Shown piece by piece: positions 20,901-31,290 of a stretch of 64,000 nucleotides of DNA (position 1 is the first letter of the stretch; each line of letters opens with the position of its first letter). The notes beneath the pieces are model-generated. The model was not told the origin of the DNA, ran no database searches, and was given only the letters and a program-made list of their open reading frames with translations. The translations under genes were made by a program, and so were the position numbers. This DNA comes from Bufo bufo (Eukaryota > Chordata > Amphibia > Anura > Bufonidae), in assembly GCF_905171765.1 (NCBI RefSeq), contig NC_053393.1, positions 66,557,371-66,621,370 of the forward strand, read 5' to 3'.

Positions 20901-21841
20901 TTCCATACTTGGTAATACAAGGTTTCCAAGATGATTTGGGCCTATGGAAGGCGCTAGGCTATGAGGCAATAGGAGATGTACTGAAAAATAGGTTAATTCC
21001 TTCTATCCAAAATCTGAAAACAAGTTTCCCACACATCCCGTGGTCACCCATACACTACTCACAGTTTTCAAAAATTTGCACTAGATATCTAGCCTGCACC
21101 CCTAGTAAACTGGACCCCACTTGGTACGATATGTTTCTACTTCAACAGGCGGGTAAAAAGGGTTCCATTTCCAAGATATATAACAAGTTAATGGAAGAGA
21201 CCGGTTCTTGTAGACCCTGGTTTATCTCCCAATGGGAAAAAGATCTTAACATCATCTTTGATGATAGTACAGTAGAGAGGATTTTATGTCATTCTCATGG
21301 ATACTCTAGATGTATTAGGATCCAGGAGAATGCCTACAAACTGGTGACCAGGTGGTACAATACACCGGTAAAATTACATGCCATGGACCCCTCGCATCTG
21401 GATCAATGCTGGAGGTGTAAAGGGTCAACGGGAACCATGATTCATATATGGTGGACTTGTCCATTGATAACCCCATTTTGGGATATGATTTCAAAATATG
21501 TATTGGAAATTGTCTCTTCCTCGTCTCCACTGACCCCTTTGGTGGTTCTGTTGAATTTACCTAATGAAAAATTTATTCTTACCAAACATTCCCTGTTAGC
21601 CTCATTAGTGGCTGCGGCAAAACTACTGATTCCAGTCTTCTGGCTCTCCAATAAAATACCAGGGATAACAGATTGGATTAATAAGGTTCAGGAGATCCGC
21701 CTATTAGAAGAGATGACTAGTTGGGAAACCTTATCACATGATAAATTTATGCAGAGATGGGCTCCTTGGCTAAAATGGCAGGCTAACAGTCAGGGCGTCC
21801 AAACACTAGCACCAACTTCTAACCCTGTCAGAAATAATTAA
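17990..21841 (+). CDS. L1 ORF2: endonuclease and reverse transcriptase, intact
   Basis: This 1283-residue protein nicks target DNA and copies LINE RNA onto the nick (target-primed reverse transcription). The N-terminal apurinic endonuclease-like domain shows TFNVHG (Asn12), LLQETHF (Glu41) and VSDHAPV (Asp231/His232). The reverse transcriptase domain shows SPGPDGL, SFRPISLLN, SGFVGGREC, STDAEKAFDRVDW, NGTRQGCPLSP and AAFADDM, with the catalytic Asp pair at 710-711. The C-terminus carries CWRC...HIWWTC at about 1140-1157, the Cys/His motif of L1 ORF2. No stop or frameshift was found. The ATG at 17990 starts just ahead of the conserved domain. Branch placement within L1/Tx1 needs a tree. Confidence 0.95.
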   Translation: MAPLNLCLSTFNVHGCNNPKKRSRIFQVLRKIGADIILLQETHFSHLHVPNLGNGPFNVWYHATSSSSAARGVSIGFKRGTPFTLHSVVRDPEGRYLLLKGEIGHITITICNLYAPNVKPVSWLKDVLGKIGSFAAGILLVGGDLNLALNPLLDSSTQKSAVSFRALRSAQTHLRSMHLSDVWRSAHGDRRDYTFYSNPHKSYQRLDYLFVQDKYLSAVRSSTLHNITVSDHAPVSLVIGFPELCGREWTWRLNHTLLDSQTRVDSISQKLQSYFTSNATPDMSHAILWEAHKAVIRGEFIALGSHINKLRAKKLSDLLSHIAILESSHKRSCALRDLEELRAVRRELQELLNMKASKAYLKVKHKHYVHGNRGGKIMSALIKKREDQVFIKRMKSQEGSIVTDTQKISKIFRDYYHNLYNLRGEGQEGIRTERIGEIENFLSTLNLPVLSDSSQLSLIAPVTLAEVKKVLNTTPSGKSPGPDGLTVAYYKKFFSILGPQLVNFFNALLGGTPITNQALEAHIVVLPKPGKDTELPSSFRPISLLNADMKLWAKILANRLSPLLPGIISPEQSGFVGGRECRDSTFRVLQAQQFALKQGKKLMFLSTDAEKAFDRVDWDYMKATLLKFGLPIQFVGAVLSLYSNPSAKVQVNGILSPPFKISNGTRQGCPLSPTLFIMCLETFIQTLRQDPKIQGLKVGMDVHTVAAFADDMLIFLTKPEEALPALLKQLDTYVSLSNFKINLSKCMALGINLSQSAITKLEKDFPFKWNNSHIKYLGVNVSKDPNQLFHLNYSLLYDSIKQQLTDIKIPFLSWLGRKNLLKTYILPKILYILQTLPIPLPQSFLARMRSLFSSFVWGGCRPRLAYKVLTKPVFKGGFGLPDVAEYYRAIQLRLHSEISNPMIAKLGCKIARNLLGPKGVATLWDPKLMRICNTGKRGLDPLQGVMNTWSKISPLLRTPPCLSPFTPTCYVPYLVIQGFQDDLGLWKALGYEAIGDVLKNRLIPSIQNLKTSFPHIPWSPIHYSQFSKICTRYLACTPSKLDPTWYDMFLLQQAGKKGSISKIYNKLMEETGSCRPWFISQWEKDLNIIFDDSTVERILCHSHGYSRCIRIQENAYKLVTRWYNTPVKLHAMDPSHLDQCWRCKGSTGTMIHIWWTCPLITPFWDMISKYVLEIVSSSSPLTPLVVLLNLPNEKFILTKHSLLASLVAAAKLLIPVFWLSNKIPGITDWINKVQEIRLLEEMTSWETLSHDKFMQRWAPWLKWQANSQGVQTLAPTSNPVRNN

Positions 21842-22296
21842 TAAATGCTATCTCTTATGCAGTGCTGTAATTCCACATTGTTAGAAAATGTAATTTTACT
21901 GTGGTAATACTAATGTTTTGGAGGGAAGATGCCTTGGCATATTGAATAAGAATGAAGAACAAGACATGCGTACCATTTCCTTTGTTCTTTCCCCTTTTTT
22001 CTCCTTTTTTTTTCTTTATCCTCTCTTTTAATCTATGTTCAGCCGTGATCTCAAATCAGTTAGTATAACTGTCACCTGCACATATAAACTACGTGCCAGT
22101 ATATACCTTCTGTTCCTCGCGTAAAATTTATTCTGCAGTCCTCATATAAATCCTTGTATGATCTATGTCAGACCGAAGATGTACCTTTATGTTTACTTTG
22201 TACCTTTATGTTTGTGTTATGTCTTACTATTTGATATGCAATTTATTACTATTGTATAACAGATGGAAAACTTAAATAAAGATTTGTTAAAAAAAA
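21842..22296 (+). other. L1 3' untranslated region and poly(A) tail
   Basis: AT-rich, without a frame, with pyrimidine runs near 21990-22030 and AATAAA at 22275-22280, followed after 9 bases by an A-run and the target duplication. Confidence 0.85.
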
Positions 22297-22576
22297 GAAA
22301 GTCAATGGGGGACAGATCCGTTTGCAATTGCACCATATTGTGTGAACGTCAAAAGGATACGTCCACATTGACTTGCATTGTAAGTCAGGACGGATCCGTT
22401 TGGCTCCGCACGGCCAGGCGGACACCAAAACGAAATTTTTTTCATGTCCGTGGATCCTCCAAAAATCAAGGAAGACCCACGGATGAAAAAACGGTCACGA
22501 ATCACGGACCAACGGAACCCCGTTTTGCGGACCGTGAAAAAAGTACTGTCGTGTGCATGAGGCCTTATGCAAAGAG

Positions 22577-23602
22577 TCAGTATTTGCAATGTTGGCCCTT
22601 CTTTTTCAGGACCTCTGCAATTCGACTAGGCATGCTCTCAATCAACTTCTGGGCCAATTCCTGACTGATAGCAACCCATTGTTTCATAATCACTTCTTGG
22701 AGTTTGTCAGAATTAGTGGGTTTTTGTTTGTCCACCCGCCTCTTGAGGATTGACCACAAGTTCTCAATGGGATTAAGATCTGGGGAGTTTCCAGGCCATG
22801 GACCCAAAATGTCAACGTTTTGGTCCCCGAGCCACTTAGTTATCACTTTTGCCTTATGGCACGGTGCTCCATCGTGCATCGTGCTGGAAAATGCATTGTT
22901 CTTCACCAAACTGTTGTTGGATTGTTGGAAGAAGTTGCTGTTGGAGGGTGTTTTCGTACCATTCTTTAGTCATGGCTGTGTTTTTGGGCAAAATTGTGAG
23001 TGAGCCCACTCCCTTGGATGAGAAGCAACCCCACACATGAATGGTCTCAGGATGCTTTACTGTTGGAATGACACAGGACTGATGGTAGCGCTCACCTTTT
23101 CTTCTCCGGACAAGCCTTTTTCCAAATGCCCCAAACAATCGGAAAGAGGCTTCATCGGAGAATATGACTTTGCCCCAGTCTTAAGCAGTCCATTCACCAT
23201 AATTTCTGCAGAAGATCAATCTGTCTCTGATGGCTTTTTTTTTTAGAGAAGTGGCTTCTTTGCTGCCCTTCTTGACACCAGGCCATCTTCCAAAAGTCTT
23301 CGCCTCACTGTGCGTGCAGATGCGCTCACACCTGCCTGCTGCCATTCCTGAGCAAGCTCTGCACTGGTGGCACTCCGATCCCGCAGCTGAATCCTCTTTA
23401 GGAGACGATCCTGGCGCTTGCTGGACTTTCTTGGACGCCCTGAAGCCTTCTTAACAAGAATTGAACCTCTTTCCTTGAAGTTCTTGATGATCCTATAAAT
23501 TGTTGATTGAGGTGCAATCTTAGTAGCCACAATATCCTTGCCTGTGAAGCCATTTTTATGCAACACAATGATGGCTGCACGCGTTTCTTTGCAGGTCACC
23601 AT
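22577..23602 (-). pseudogene. Tc1-type transposase D, frameshifted
   Basis: On the minus strand the frame starts MVTCKETRAAIIVLHKNGFT at 23602. It shows helix-turn-helix text (IAPQSTIYRIIKNFKERG), a GRPRKS linker, and a second helix-turn-helix (AGVSASARTVRRRL). A frameshift follows near 23245, and the core continues with NGLLKTGAKSYSPMKPLSD and, in another frame, GERYHQSCVIPTVKHPE and VWGCFSSKGVGSL. The last part has MHDGAPCHKAK with the second Asp and SPDLNPIENLWSILK with the Glu, then ends at 22577. The spacing between these two is 35 residues (DD35E), the spacing of the family called Traveler; membership is inference. The expected first Asp block (WSDE-like) reads YSPMK here, so a catalytic residue appears lost. 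At least two frameshifts make it inactive. Confidence 0.85.
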
Positions 23603-23966
23603 GGTTAACAATGGAAGAACAATGATTTCAAGCATCACCCTCCTTTTAACATGTCAAGTCTGCTATTTTAACCCAATCAGCCTGACATAATGATCTCCAG
23701 CCTTGTGCTCGTCAACATTCTCACCTGAGTTAACAAGACGATTACTGAAATGATCACAGCAGGTCCTTTAATGACAGCAATAAAATGCAGTGGAAATTTT
23801 TTTTTGGGATTAAGTTAATTTTCATGGCAAAGAAGGACTATGCAATTCATCTGATCACTCTTCATAACATTCTGGAGTATATGCAAATTGCTATTATAAA
23901 AACTTAAGCAGCAACTTTTCCAATTTCCAATATTTATGTAATTCTCAAAACTTTTGGCCACGACTG

Positions 23967-24727
23967 AACACTTATGTTTATACAGCATCATCAAATCAAG
24001 AATGGTGCTTGTTAGGAAGATATCGGTCCATCGTTCATTTCATAACTACCTGTTTTTTCCCCAAAAATTAAATGGTAAAAATTGAGAGTCCTCCAGAATT
24101 CTGTAGATGATGACATCATCTTTATATTTAGCCATTAAATAATTAAAATCTCCTACCAGTTTGTGTACAGCTCTTATTTAGACATATATGTCTATATGGC
24201 TGCAGTCCAAAGCAACTAAACTGTGTGCAGTTATATTACCTTCCGTCTCCTATTACTTGCTAACCCACTGAAGGTGCTTGAGGAAGAAGTAGACGAAGCA
24301 TGGAACACAAAAGGATATTTTTTTTATCAAGACAAATTGAAGAAGTTTCTTCATTTTAGATGCATAAGAGATGAATGGCTGGCTAATCAGGACGTTCCGT
24401 CAATAAGAGTGCTCGCTGCTTGTACTGGTACCTCCTGGTCCAGCTGGACTAGCTGCCTTGTGTGCCAATCCTCCTCAAGAGGTAGAGACCTGGTGTTCCC
24501 CTTGGGAAAGTCTATCCCCACCATCATGGGTACTGCAAAGAACAAGGGGTGACATAGTGGGTTCACACCTGGTGGTTCGTGACAACAACTCTTTACAATC
24601 AGGGAGTTCATGCAAAAACAGAGTCATACATTACATAGCAACAAAAAAGTCAAATATTGAACCAAAAGGACTGAGGGCCCTGCTCACAAGAGGTTACAAT
24701 CTATGAGTAGATGAGGGGTGACATATA
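23967..24727. other. No recognised gene; possible old dispersed repeat
   Basis: The stretch near 24660-24715 (GGGCCCTGCTCACAAGAGG) looks like a common dispersed vertebrate repeat fragment. The rest shows nothing recognisable. Confidence 0.3.
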
Positions 24728-26287
24728 CAGGGATTGCAGAATTATTAGGCAAGTTGTATTTTTGAGGATTCATTTTATTATTGAACAACAACCATGTTCT
24801 CAATGAACCCACAAAATTTATTAATATCAAAGCTGAATATTTTTGGAAGTAGTTTTTAGTTTGTTTTTAGTTTTAGCTATTTTAGGGGGATATCTGTGTG
24901 TGCAGGTGACTATTACTGTGCATAATTATTAGGCAACTTAACAAAAAACAAATATATACCCATTTCAATTATTTATTTTTACCAGTGAAACCAATATAAC
25001 ATCTCAACATTCACAAATATACATTTCTGACATTCAAAAACAAAACAAAAACAAATCAGTGACCAATATAGCCACCTTTCTTTGCAAGGACACTCAAAAG
25101 CCTGCCATCCATGGATTCTGTCAGTGTTTTGATCTGTTCACCATCAACATTGCGTGCAGCAGCAACCACAGCCTCCCAGACACTGTTCAGAGAGGTGTAC
25201 TGTTTTCCCTCCTTGTAAATCTCACATTTGATGATGGACCACAGGTTCTCAATGGGGTTCAGATCAGGTGAACAAGGAGGCCATGTCATTAGATTTTCTT
25301 CTTTTATACCCTTTCTTGCCAGCCACGCTGTGGAGTACTTGGACGCGTGTGATGGAGCATTGTCCTGCATGAAAATCATGTTTTTCTTGAAGGATGCAGA
25401 CTTCTTCCTGTACCACTGCTTGAAGAAGGTGTCTTCCAGAAACTGGCAGTAGGACTGGGAGTTGAGCTTGACTCCATCCTCAACCCGAAAAGGCCCCACA
25501 AGCTCATCTTTGATACCAGCCCAAACCAGTACTCCACCTCCACCTTGCTGGCGTCTGAGTCGGACTGGAGCTCTCTGCCCTTTACCAATCCAGCCACGGG
25601 CCCATCCATCTGGCCCATCAAGACTCACTCTCATTTCATCAGTCCATAAAACCTTAGAAAAATCAGTCTTGAGATATTTCTTGGCCCAGTCTTGACGTTT
25701 CAGCTTGTGTGTCTTGTTCAGTGGTGGTCGTCTTTCAGCCTTTCTTACCTTGGCCATGTCTCTGAGTATTGCACACCTTGTGCTTTTGGGCACTCCAGTG
25801 ATGTTGCAGCTCTGAAATATGGCCAAACTGGTGGCAAGTGGCATCTTGGCAGCTGCACGCTTGACTTTTCTCAGTTCATGGGCAGTTATTTTGCGCCTTG
25901 GTTTTTCCACACGCTTCTTGCGACCCTGTTGACTATTTTGAATGAAACGCTTGATTGTTCGATGATCACGCTTCAGAAGCTTTGCAATTTTAAGAGTGCT
26001 GCATCCCTCTGCAAGATATCTCCCTATTTTTGACTTTTCTGAGCCTGTCAAGTCCTTCTTTTGACTCATTTTGCCAAAGGAAAGGAAGTTGCCTAATAAT
26101 TATGCACACCTGATATAGGGTGTTGATGTCATTAGACCACACCCCTTCTCATTACAGAGATGCACATCACCTAATATGCTTAATTGGTAGTAGGCTTTCG
26201 AGCCTATACAGCTTGGAGTAAGACAACATGCATAAAGAGGATGATGTGGTCAAAATACTCATTTGCCTAATAATTCTGCACTCCCTG
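24728..26287 (-). mobile_element. DD37E mariner, copy F, intact transposase
   Basis: The ends CAGGGATTGCAGAATTATTA and ...TAATTCTGCACTCCCTG are flanked by TA (24726-24727 and 26288-26289). A second inner motif, GCCTAATAATTATGCAC, occurs at both ends in inverted form (about 24917-24935 and 26090-26107). The gene is on the minus strand. Two close relatives lie at 49719 and 52136. Confidence 0.92.
25056..26069 (-). CDS. Mariner-type transposase (DD37E), intact
   Basis: A 337-residue cut-and-paste transposase that would bind the element ends in the nucleus. The N-terminus has a helix-turn-helix (LAEGCSTLKIAKLLKRDHRT, about residues 19-38), a basic RKKRVEKPRRK linker at 50-60, and a second DNA-binding helix pair at about 78-105. 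Catalytic residues are Asp144 (VLWTDEMR), Asp236 (FMQDNAPSHAS) and Glu274 (SPDLNPIENLW), with 37 residues between the last two. QQGGGGVLVWAG marks the core. It lacks one Ile codon present in both other copies (AGIKDE against AGIIKDE) and is otherwise open throughout. Whether that loss matters is unknown. A vertebrate DD37E family is known (TRT); I cannot confirm identity with it. Confidence 0.93.
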   Translation of the reverse strand: MSQKKDLTGSEKSKIGRYLAEGCSTLKIAKLLKRDHRTIKRFIQNSQQGRKKRVEKPRRKITAHELRKVKRAAAKMPLATSLAIFQSCNITGVPKSTRCAILRDMAKVRKAERRPPLNKTHKLKRQDWAKKYLKTDFSKVLWTDEMRVSLDGPDGWARGWIGKGQRAPVRLRRQQGGGGVLVWAGIKDELVGPFRVEDGVKLNSQSYCQFLEDTFFKQWYRKKSASFKKNMIFMQDNAPSHASKYSTAWLARKGIKEENLMTWPPCSPDLNPIENLWSIIKCEIYKEGKQYTSLNSVWEAVVAAARNVDGEQIKTLTESMDGRLLSVLAKKGGYIGH

Positions 26288-28749
26288 TAAGGTAAAAAGT
26301 GCTTGTTTTGTACAATGGTCAAGCCATCGTACAATATAGGGGAGTAGATATTAAGCTCCATGAGACAGTCACCAGCTGATATCTGTAGTGGTGTGGTGGA
26401 AATTGTTTGATGATGGATAGTGTTTGAGCATCTACATTGTTTGCTCTACTGGTTATAAGGGGTTAAAGGATGAAAACCTGAGATCTTAAGATTCTACCAG
26501 AGTGGCCAGTTGAAAATCTGACTGTGGAAGCTGTTGTTAAAAAAGCAAGGTAAATTCTTGACGCCGTCAAAGGAACGTTGTAAGACCTGAAGTCATGGAT
26601 GGAGGTGTGAAAAAAAAGTCTATATAAGAGGTCCCTCTGTAAAACATCACCACGCATTTATCTGAACCCGAATTTCTGCAACAAATTTTCTGTTCTATCA
26701 TATCCCATTTGTGTTGTCCATATTCAAAACCATTCTGGGTTGTCTAGGTTTTGAGCATACACAGAAGGTAAGAGTGTCTCTTAAGGTGCCCATTGTTACA
26801 GGCAGCAGGGTTAGCCTCTTGTCTCATCTCCTGTTCACTAACATTATTTGAGGCAGTTGCTATCTTTACACATGGACTTTGGTCAGAAGATTCCTTGCTC
26901 AGCTTGGGTAATTTACCTATTTCAGTTAAAGGTCAATCATCCGCTCTCTATAGGTATACCATCTCCATCTCATCTGCTCCATTGCCTGACTGCCATCTCC
27001 TTAATCTGCTTGTGCTGTTATCATTTCCCATCATTATTTCTTTCCTGTCATCTAGTGACTGTACTTCTATATGTTTGTTGTCAGTATTATTATGTGCTTC
27101 ATTATTTTGTTCTTGTGACTGTCCATCCAGTTGTTATACAATTTGGCCCTACTGTAAATTTTGGGGAATCTAAGGGATGGAAGACAGCACTGGCTCTGCT
27201 ATTTCTGTCGGCCCCATAGAAATGAATGAGAATGGTGGCCACGTAAGCGCGGTGCGACATATACTAGCAATGTGCCCCCATTCTCTGAGATGATACAACC
27301 CCTTTAAACGATATGATACAGGGAGAAGGAGGATACACCAAAGACTAAGATCAAAAAAGTATGTTTTCGCACTTCATCACTACTTGATCAGACATGGGCC
27401 AGGCTACTGAAGAAAGTCTACATTCATCTAACTTGTTCTTTGTATGGTAAAAGATGTCAACCAAAAGTAAAGTTCTTATTGCGAGTCACAGGCATCGTAG
27501 AGATCTCTACTATCTGTATGGAAGTCTGGGCTCTTGACCAACTTGTGCTAGGCCTTCTGGAGAAAAACAAACCATGAGCAACTGCATATGAGCCATAGTA
27601 TTTTTTTCAGACCAACATTTCTTTAAGAGCACCAAAACTAAACTGTCCTAATGTAATCTTCACGTTGACGCAAGAAATATGGCATGTTAGGATGCTTGGA
27701 GAACAAACTAAAATCTATCACTAGAAGTCAAGTCACGGAATTGGAGATGTAATTATCCAGATATGACAAGCTTTTAAGAGTATTACTTTTCCTAGAATAG
27801 ACTATATGATAAGACAGTGTGGACATCACCAATCCGTTAATGCCCATTGTTCCAGCATTATGATGAATCCACCAGGGAGCTGGAGCTTACCAATTAAAAA
27901 CCCATTGAGTATACAGAGCTTAGCTATATCATTGGTTCGAAATTATCTCACTTAGTACAATGGTGGAATATCTAAGATTATCCTGCGTAGGATTAAAAAC
28001 CTTCAAACTGTGAAAAATCACGGGTCTTTGAAAAAATGAATAACCACAATTATTGCTGGACATAACAAGAGACATAATAGCCTTCACAAGTCAAGAGAAA
28101 TAAAAAATAAAAATAAAGATTTAAGTGGGCAATTTTCCATTCAGCCCAGAAAAGCTCACAGTCCATTAGCCGGTTTGTTACAACATTTTCTTATATTGTG
28201 AAAAAATACAAATCAATAGATTATATGGACAGCCGTGACTTAAGGTAATACAAATAAATAAATTGTAATTCTGTATTTGCGCAGTTCTTAAAATCTATAT
28301 AAAGTAAATCAATAGAGGGTTCTCGGCAAATTAGTTTATACACACAACGCAATTTAGAACCATTTCTTAGGCCTTGCATTGTAGGAGTAGAAGCTGACAC
28401 TGCAGTATGCATATGCATATGGTTAGTAAATGTATAATTGATGGAGTTCATTAAGAAAGGACACCAGTGGAAATGTATGACTACTTCACAGACAGCTGTA
28501 GTGAAGCCAAGTATGATTTTCATTGTTATATGGAATTGGTGGTGGTTTTCCATGATGCAAGTAAAGTTATTTTTTATCTTAAAGCAAATGTCCACCTTAA
28601 CACTACGTCACTTTGAGGTGTAATATTTGATGATCATTTATTACATAACTTTACAGGGGGTCAGAACTGTATTTTTCTGTTTACTAGAAGTAAAAATTCT
28701 TGCTGTCACCACTAGGGGGGAATTTAGAAGTTCTTATATACAAACTAAA
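26288..28749. other. No recognised gene or element
   Basis: About 2.4 kb of AT-rich sequence with short chance frames. ATACAACCCCTTTAA near 27293-27307 resembles the right end of a TTAA-type MITE, but the left end was not found. ATGCATATGCATAT at 28408-28421 is a short palindrome. Confidence 0.35.
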
Positions 28750-29305
28750 AACACAGATTCCTCTTGAGCTACAATTCTTTTTACTAAACGATCTCTCGAT
28801 ACTAACTAGTCATAAACCCCAAAACCCCAAAAGATTCTAATAGGCAGAATACTACTATTGGCCAGGGTCCTGATTAGTCGAAGTTGGTTTGCACGACAGG
28901 CCCCAGAAGTAAACAAATAGATAAATCTGGTGAATAAGGTGAAAAATTATGAGCGGATTCTCTATAAGCAGAGGGGTGGAATTGAGAAATGGGTTAAGAT
29001 ATGGGACGGTTGGTAATTCTGACAGGACTGTACAACTGTAATTTATCCTAATTGTTATTATTATTTTTTTTTTTTTTTCATTTATACATTTTTTATTTCT
29101 CCCCCCCCCCTTTTCTCTCCTCCCTTCTCCTTATTTATTCAAGGGGGGCTGGGTGGGGAGGCGGGGGTGCACGCATCAGGCTGGGGGGGGGGGGGTATCA
29201 AGGGGGGGGAAAGTATAGGGGGGTTGAAAAATGTATACCAATTTCTAATTACATTTTTGTGTACTGTTTGTATAATAATAAAGATAATAAATAAATAAAA
29301 AAAAG
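28750..29305 (+). pseudogene. L1-type LINE 3' end, 5'-truncated
   Basis: Broken translation gives the end of an L1 ORF2: a leading PLELQFFLLNDLSILTSHK-like block with stops, then VNKVKNYERILYKQRGGIEK and WVKIWDGW before a stop. A T-rich and C-rich 3' untranslated region follows, then AATAATAAAGATAATAAATAAATAAAAAAAA. Orientation is plus. 5' truncation is the usual outcome of LINE insertion. Confidence 0.7.
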
Positions 29306-29695
29306 TCATACGCACCCCAATATAGTGCCAATCAATTCGTCATCTCATCCCGCAAAAATCATACCCTACCCAAGATATTTGCCCAAAAACTGAAAAAACT
29401 ATGGAGACACTAAAACATGATTTTTTTTGTTTCAAAAATGAAATCATTGTGTAAAACTTACATAAATAAAAAAATTGTATACATATAAAAAAAAATTAAA
29501 AAAGAAGAAGTTCTCTGTGAAGTAAACATAAGAAGTGTGCAGTAGACTCCTAAGCTGTCTGTAGCCACCTCTGGCGAGAGCTCAGGAAGTTTTTATTATT
29601 AATTTCTTCTTGTTATTATTATGTCTGGGAGTATGCAGTATGCTTATAAGCTCCCTCTAGTGGTGTCTGCAAGCAGCCAGTAATGCATCATTTAA

Positions 29696-29977
29696 AAGGG
29701 TATTCCCATACTGAAAACAGCATGCAGCTCTCACACATAGGAAATGCCACCACTTTATGATCAGTGGAGGTCCGACCTCTGTGACCCCCAAGATCCTGAG
29801 AAGGAGGGACTGCAGTGCTAGTCTTGTACCCCTTCACTTTTTTTCCCTCCACAGCATAGAAGTGCATGAAGCCGTATACCAGGATTGTAGCCCCTACAGT
29901 CTAAGGTTTGAGGGGTGCCAGATGTGGGCCCTCCACTGACTATAAATTAATGGAATATCCTAGATTTGAATACCCCT
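29696..29977. mobile_element. TTAA-flanked MITE
   Basis: TTAA at 29692-29695 and 29978-29981 flanks ends AAGGGTATTCCCAT... and ...TTGAATACCCCT. Only about 15-20 bp of the ends are complementary; the interior is not palindromic. Confidence 0.55.
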
Positions 29978-29981
29978 TTAA

Positions 29982-31290
29982 TTCCAAGTCTATGCATGGA
30001 AAGATTCAAGCCTGACTGCTCTGTAGATCGTGATATCAGGGCTACAGAGAAAGGGAAACAATACAATAAAACAGGAGCACCATAGGGCGAGTACATCAGC
30101 AATATGTAAACCACACACTCGGTAAACTGGAGGCTCACCTGGTGTAGGCAAAACTTTAGAGGTGTCTAGTAATCAATATCATTGGATCCATATGTTAGAA
30201 TGCCTCAGTAACATGCCCCCACCTCGCTGAAGGATCAGTAATGCAGCAAGAAAGACAGGAAATGGCACAACACCAAATCCTCAGGTTAGGGAACGGCCTT
30301 CGGCGCAAGAGGACGAATGGAGCACCCCACAGGTGAAGCCAAACAGTCTTTATTGCAGCGGTCTTCAAAAAAACAATACAGGTAGGTTCACAGGTAGCAG
30401 AAATGCTGTGGGTTTTCCATCCGGATTTGTGAGTGAAAAATCTGCAGTGGGATGAAGGTGCAGCAGGGGCAACATTTAGCAGATATATTGACATGCGGTG
30501 GGGATTTTAAATCTGCAGCAAGTCAATTATTTCTCTGGATTCACTCGACATATTTTGCTCTGTGCAATGCCAAAATGCAACAAAACGATGTGGATTTGAC
30601 CCTACAGGAGTATATTATATATCACAAAATTCTGGACCCATTAAAAAAGTACAGTAAACCAAAAAGATACAATGTGAGTGACTATGGTGTAGAAAAGCTT
30701 GTTGATATGGTAAATCTGTCTCTGCTATATCTGCGCTCTGATACCAGAGGTATACTGTCATAAGGGTAGGACCACAAATGGAGTCCAAAGGGTAGTCAAG
30801 ACGCGGCCGAAGACCACATGGCCATGCCATCTGCTGTGGCTTTCTAATAGATTGTTAAACGGAACAGCCAGTTGCTAATTCTTTAACCACAAATACTGTA
30901 CAAGCGTCCATTAACAATAAATGAACAATCTACAGTATTATAAAACCGCGTTTTCACCCACGTTGTGACCTCATTGCGACTGCACAGCAGCCTCCATGTG
31001 TGGTCCTACGCTAACAGTTTGGGCTAATTAGGGTCTCTCATTCTAATATGAGTCATGTACGTACTCTAAATCTCTTATTTACAGGGTGTCCGACAGCAAG
31101 TTCATTATTAATAGCCAAAGAACCTGTGAATGCAGCTTTAGAAAATAATACAGGCTTCAAATTACGATTAGTCTTGTAAGTCATTCAATGCATTTACAGA
31201 CTCAACTACTTACATACCTTATAGCTATAAATCTATAAAACTGTACACTTTAGTGTGAAGGCAGACTTACCCTTTAACGTAGCACTGTAC
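29982..31290. other. No recognised gene
   Basis: Mixed sequence with several short chance frames. AAATCTGCAG occurs in both orientations near 30440 and 30510, suggesting an old repeat. No boundaries could be set. Confidence 0.3.

Larger units (their letters stand above)
16311..22296 (+). mobile_element. Full-length L1/Tx1-type LINE
   Basis: The insertion is bounded by a perfect 15-bp direct repeat GAAAGTCAATGGGGG (16296-16310 and 22297-22311). It opens with a G-rich GGGGCGTGGCC leader of about 100 bp, then ORF1, a 521-bp spacer, ORF2, and a 455-bp 3' untranslated region ending AATAAAGATTTGTTAAAAAAAA. The complete 5' end, intact duplication and open ORF2 indicate a recent insertion. It lies inside the Harbinger-like element. 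Confidence 0.93.
15345..22564. mobile_element. Harbinger-like palindromic element carrying a LINE
   Basis: Ends are GGCCTCATGCACACGAC and its exact complement. It is flanked by TAA (15342-15344) and TTA (22565-22567) inside Tc1 element D. Without the LINE it is about 1.2 kb and made of CCGTTT/GGATCCG blocks, a short tandem array, and two strong internal palindromes. No transposase is present. Confidence 0.65.
15187..23966 (-). mobile_element. Tc1/mariner element D split by a nested MITE and LINE
   Basis: The right inverted repeat ends ...CTTTTGGCCACGACTG at 23966. The left end carries CTGTCGTGGC...TGAGAATGACACAAATATT, with a short deletion of the next bases. The left part (to 15344) reads straight on to the transposase end at 22565 when the insertion 15345-22564 is removed. 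Flanking TA duplications have decayed. Confidence 0.8.
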
